Positions 61,490-64,000 of a stretch of DNA of 64,000 nucleotides are shown here, piece after piece. The notes beneath the pieces were generated by a model. The model was not told the DNA's origin, did no database searches, and saw only the letters and a list, made by a program, of their open reading frames with translations. Position numbers and translations under genes: made by a program. Numbering within the stretch: the stretch's first letter is position 1; every line of letters begins with the position of its first letter. The stretch is from Prevotella sp. P6B1 (GTDB lineage: Bacteria > Bacteroidota > Bacteroidia > Bacteroidales > Bacteroidaceae): assembly GCF_000702825.1 (NCBI RefSeq), contig NZ_JNKF01000010.1, positions 310,001-374,000 on the forward strand. Reading direction: 5' to 3'.

Positions 61490-61669
61490 ATAATATTTAT
61501 TTTTCTTTTTATCTTTTATTTAAAAAATAGAATAAGTAGTATGATATGCCGTGAATATCTTGATAACTTTTTGATGATTTTCTTGCAAGTTTACTTATCC
61601 AATCAGTATTTTGGCTTTTCAACATACATGACTAATTCTTTCTCTCTGATAATGAACCACTAAGCATAC

Positions 61670-61855
61670 TTATCCACAATTTTCAATTTTGGTGCAAAAT
61701 TAATAAGTTTATTATTTATTTCAGCAAAAAACTGTGGAAATCTTACGAAAAAGGGTATAATAAACCTGTGGATATCCTCAAATAGGAGTGAGGATAGGGT
61801 AATTAACAATTTATTAGTAACGTTATCCACACACTTATCAACAGGTTTTTCCACA
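61670..61855. other. oriC-like cluster of DnaA boxes
   Basis: Within 186 bp there are six DnaA-box-like 9-mers. Perfect TTATCCACA lies at 61670-61678 and 61823-61831. One-mismatch copies lie at 61767-61775 (reverse, TGTGGATAT), 61835-61843 (TTATCAACA) and 61847-61855 (TTTTCCACA), and a two-mismatch reverse copy is at 61733-61741. The last three start exactly 12 bp apart. An A/T-rich segment (about 61698-61724, ATTAATAAGTTTATTATTTA) lies between the first boxes and could be an unwinding element. The flanking genes diverge (nadA leftward, the methyltransferase rightward). No gene fits in 61490-61899. Confidence 0.7.
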
Positions 61856-61883
61856 ATTATTTGGTAGATTGTTTTCTAAATAT

Positions 61884-61891
61884 TAACTTTG
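61884..61891 (+). promoter_or_regulatory. -7 element for the TrmH-like gene (very short leader)
   Basis: TAACTTTG ends 9 bp before the ATG at 61900; the transcript should have almost no leader. The box lies 28 bp after the last DnaA box. Confidence 0.65.
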
Positions 61892-61899
61892 CAGGCAGA

Positions 61900-62430
61900 A
61901 TGAAGAAGTTACGTACAATAGAAATGGAACGTCTGTCTGTTGACGAATTTAAACAGGCAGATAAGTTACCACTGATTGTGGTGCTGGATGATGTGCGCTC
62001 GATGCATAATGTGGGTAGTGTTTTCCGTACGGGTGATGCTTTCCGTATCGAGGCGGTTTATCTTTGTGGTATTACCAGTACACCTCCAATGGCAGAGATT
62101 CATAAGACTGCTCTTGGTGCTGAGGATAGTGTAGCTTGGAAATATTTCGATACGGCACTTGAGGCAGTTGAGACATTAAAGGCTGAAGGTTATGAAGTTT
62201 ATTCTGTTGAACAGGCTCATGGTTCAACCATGCTTCAGAACTTCACACCTATTAATAATAAGAAGTATGCCGTAGTGTTAGGCAACGAGGTAAAAGGTGT
62301 GCATCAGGAAGTCATCGATGCTTCGGATGGTTGTTTAGAGATACCTCAGTTTGGTACCAAACACTCCATGAATGTATCAGTGACAGGTGGTATCATTATC
62401 TGGCATTTTGCTAAAAACATCATTCTTTGA
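61900..62430 (+). CDS. SpoU/TrmH-family RNA 2'-O-methyltransferase
   Basis: A 176-residue SPOUT methyltransferase. The three signatures are present: LDDVRSMHNVGSVFRTGDAF (motif 1), VVLGNEVKGVHQEVIDASDG (motif 2) and EIPQFGTKHSMNVSVTGGII (motif 3), which together form the trefoil knot that binds S-adenosylmethionine. There is no N-terminal L30e-like domain, so it is the short form; the target is tRNA or rRNA and cannot be fixed. I used the ATG at 61900 over an upstream TTG. The gene lies at the edge of the oriC-like region. Confidence 0.9.
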   Translation: MKKLRTIEMERLSVDEFKQADKLPLIVVLDDVRSMHNVGSVFRTGDAFRIEAVYLCGITSTPPMAEIHKTALGAEDSVAWKYFDTALEAVETLKAEGYEVYSVEQAHGSTMLQNFTPINNKKYAVVLGNEVKGVHQEVIDASDGCLEIPQFGTKHSMNVSVTGGIIIWHFAKNIIL

Positions 62431-62506
62431 AAAAAAGTTGTTGCTTTGATGTCACAATTCTAAACATTCTGCGTATATAAGGTAAAAAGCAACAAATAAA
62501 AAAAGA

Positions 62507-63184
62507 ATGACAGCAGAGGAGTTCCAACAACAGGCAGAAGGGCTGAGGCTTCAACTGATCAGTATAGCTCAGAGATATCTGGGCAACACTGATGAAGCTG
62601 AGGACATCGTACAGGATACGATGATAAAACTCTGGCTGATGCGTGAACAGTTGGTATCGCCTATAACTGGTTTTGCTAACATGGTTACTCGTAACCTCTG
62701 TGTCGATTATCTGCGTAAAAAGCAACCTGTAGTCAATATTTCACAAATAACCTGTGAAGAAGATTTCAGTGATGATGGTGAGCAGATAGATCAGTTGTTG
62801 AAGGTTATTGATACATTGCCTTCAACACAGAGAACAATTCTTCGTATGCATCATCTTCAGGGTATGAAAACCAAGGAGATTGCCATCGTGCTTGGTTCTT
62901 CTGAAGTAGCTGTCCGAAAAACACTAAGTCGTGCCAGATCAGTAGTTCGTCAACGTTTGATAGCTATATTCGCTGCTGCATCGTTGCTGATAGGCATATC
63001 GATGATGACTGTTCATCTGCTGAAAGTTGAAAGCAGCGATGAGTGTGTGGCTTATGTATATGGTAAGAAATATACCGATCAGCAGACAGTGATGGCTGAG
63101 ATGAAGCGAACGATGGGGGAGATGACTGAGGATAATACTCAGAATGAGATAGAACAACAGTTGAACGATTTATTTAGCAATTAG
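62507..63184 (+). CDS. ECF-type sigma factor with C-terminal transmembrane extension
   Basis: A 225-residue protein. Residues 1-155 form a sigma-70 ECF factor: region 2 with EAEDIVQDTMIKLWLMREQL and region 4 with MKTKEIAIVLGSSEVAVRKTL. Residues about 153-170 (LIAIFAAASLLIGISMMTVHLL) form one transmembrane helix. A polar tail of about 50 residues follows (VAYVYGKKYTDQQTVMAEMK), which would lie in the periplasm. ECF factors of this type normally end after region 4. The extension looks like a sensor or anti-sigma-type domain joined to the sigma factor. The next two genes encode small secreted proteins. Confidence 0.85.
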   Translation: MTAEEFQQQAEGLRLQLISIAQRYLGNTDEAEDIVQDTMIKLWLMREQLVSPITGFANMVTRNLCVDYLRKKQPVVNISQITCEEDFSDDGEQIDQLLKVIDTLPSTQRTILRMHHLQGMKTKEIAIVLGSSEVAVRKTLSRARSVVRQRLIAIFAAASLLIGISMMTVHLLKVESSDECVAYVYGKKYTDQQTVMAEMKRTMGEMTEDNTQNEIEQQLNDLFSN

Positions 63185-63191
63185 TAGAGAT

Positions 63192-63638
63192 ATGAAACGA
63201 GTACTGATGATTTTCATGGCGTGTTTTTGGATGCTGCTTACAGCCAAGGCACAGAGTGGGCTGAATATAGAACCTCTCTTTGCTGGGAAGATTATCCCTC
63301 AGCAGCGAATGGTTGAAACACGAGTAAAAGGTAGGATGCTCTCCAAGTATCAGCTTACCTTATTCCGCAGTGTGCGCTTTCAGGCCAACAACAAACAGGA
63401 GATAACTCGTGTGCACGATCTGATAGAACTCGATAAGAAAAAGCATCCTAACAATATTTATTCAGAGAACTACTCCAGTACCAAGAGCCGTTCAAAAGAA
63501 ACCCTGATGCTACAGCTATCCAAAGAGGGTAACCACAACCGTTTTCTGTGCTACAAGCGTAGTAACGATGAAGTTACGGTTATCTATATGGAAGGTGCGC
63601 TCAATTCGCTGGATACATTACGAGAATTAATTAAATAA
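63192..63638 (+). CDS. Small secreted protein co-transcribed with the sigma factor
   Basis: A 148-residue protein with a signal peptide (MKRVLMIFMACFWMLLTAKAQ) and a basic, beta-rich mature part (ETRVKGRMLSKYQLTLFRSV; FLCYKRSNDEVTVIYMEGAL). It resembles a DUF of Bacteroidales (DUF6108-like) but I assign no function. It starts 7 bp after the sigma gene, so it is probably part of the same unit and may be a periplasmic component of the sigma factor's signal path. Confidence 0.75.
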   Translation: MKRVLMIFMACFWMLLTAKAQSGLNIEPLFAGKIIPQQRMVETRVKGRMLSKYQLTLFRSVRFQANNKQEITRVHDLIELDKKKHPNNIYSENYSSTKSRSKETLMLQLSKEGNHNRFLCYKRSNDEVTVIYMEGALNSLDTLRELIK

Positions 63639-63650
63639 AGGTATAACGAT

Positions 63651-64000
63651 ATGAAAAAGCTATTTATTCTATTACTTATGGCTATATCAGCCACAGTTAA
63701 TGCAACCACAGTTACCGATAACGACACGCTGACTATCCTGAAACCTCAGAAGGTGCGCATCATTACTGGCGATTCCATCCAGAAAGTGAAGGTTTATGGA
63801 CGTGAGAATGATGATAAGTACACTTACGAAAGTAAAATTCTGTTGGTTGACTCTAACTATGTGAGTGAGACAAGTATCAATAAAGATACCTGGAACTTTG
63901 ATTTTGTAAAGAAACATAGCAGAGGTACAGGTTATCCGTTGAAATCAAATAATGCCAGTATGCGTCTGGCTGTTGGTCTTACCTATGGTGCTAATGCAAA
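63651..64000 (+). CDS. Secreted protein, 3' end outside window
   Basis: An open frame from the ATG at 63651 to the window edge (116 codons seen). It has a signal peptide (MKKLFILLLMAISATVNA), a polar segment with a strand-like pattern (LKPQKVRIITGDSIQKVKVY) and then, at the edge, MRLAVGLTYGANA, which looks like the first strand of an outer-membrane barrel. It starts 12 bp after the preceding gene and probably belongs to the sigma-factor unit. Confidence 0.7.
   Translation, partial: MKKLFILLLMAISATVNATTVTDNDTLTILKPQKVRIITGDSIQKVKVYGRENDDKYTYESKILLVDSNYVSETSINKDTWNFDFVKKHSRGTGYPLKSNNASMRLAVGLTYGANA

Overview
The window reads as chromosomal DNA of a Bacteroidales bacterium, most likely Prevotella or a close relative. 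The evidence is the recurring TAnnTTTG (-7) promoter element in front of most transcription units, a FrdCAB-type quinol:fumarate reductase, a TonB-dependent receptor paired with PnuT under a TPP riboswitch, a PorZ-like type IX secretion protein, a MACPF lipoprotein of the kind known from gut Bacteroidales, and many membrane or DUF families typical of this order. No rRNA, tRNA, IS element, prophage or CRISPR array was seen. Most of the window is ordinary housekeeping DNA with short intergenic gaps.

Layout. 0-10 kb: the end of an EamA transporter, a Bcp peroxiredoxin, an HU-like protein preceded by four 21-bp leader repeats, a cytidylate-kinase-like protein, frdCAB, an ECF sigma factor with a membrane partner, a nucleoside-hydrolase-like secreted protein, a LUD protein and a rhodanese. 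10-25 kb: mnmG and apt, each followed by an identical parS-like 16-mer, then uvrC, a dtd operon with three tiny membrane proteins and a MazG-like enzyme, deoC, a polyprenyl synthase, polA, a uridine-kinase-like protein and a Na/Pi cotransporter. 25-36 kb: the thiamine uptake unit, an acyl-CoA ligase, prfB, a CYTH protein, a VanZ-like protein, two tandem NSS transporters and a helix-hairpin-helix protein. 36-45 kb: tatA-tatC followed by a fused NapH-NapG-like polyferredoxin and a Tat-exported aldo/keto reductase lipoprotein with a ferredoxin tail, then ychF-lgt, mutS and an LD-carboxypeptidase. 45-48 kb: the most accessory-looking part, with a frameshifted small gene, a MACPF lipoprotein flanked by related hairpins, and a 0.7-kb noncoding stretch with 11-bp repeats before an AraC regulator. 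49-64 kb: a phosphohexomutase, a fucose/arabinose-isomerase family enzyme, a DUF3667 protein, leuS, a YitT-RdgB fusion, porZ-like, a membrane glycosyltransferase-like protein, nadA, an oriC-like DnaA-box cluster, a TrmH-like methyltransferase, and an ECF sigma factor carrying a C-terminal membrane segment with two secreted partners.

The strongest candidates for something new are: the tat / NapGH-fusion / Tat-lipoprotein aldo-keto reductase cluster, which looks like an envelope electron-transfer route from quinol to a periplasmic reductase; the DnaA-box cluster at 61.67-61.86 kb, which together with the two parS-like sites suggests an origin-proximal region; the MACPF module with flanking hairpin repeats; the YitT-RdgB fusion; and the membrane-tethered sigma factor. 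All functions are read from sequence and family knowledge; no searches were run.
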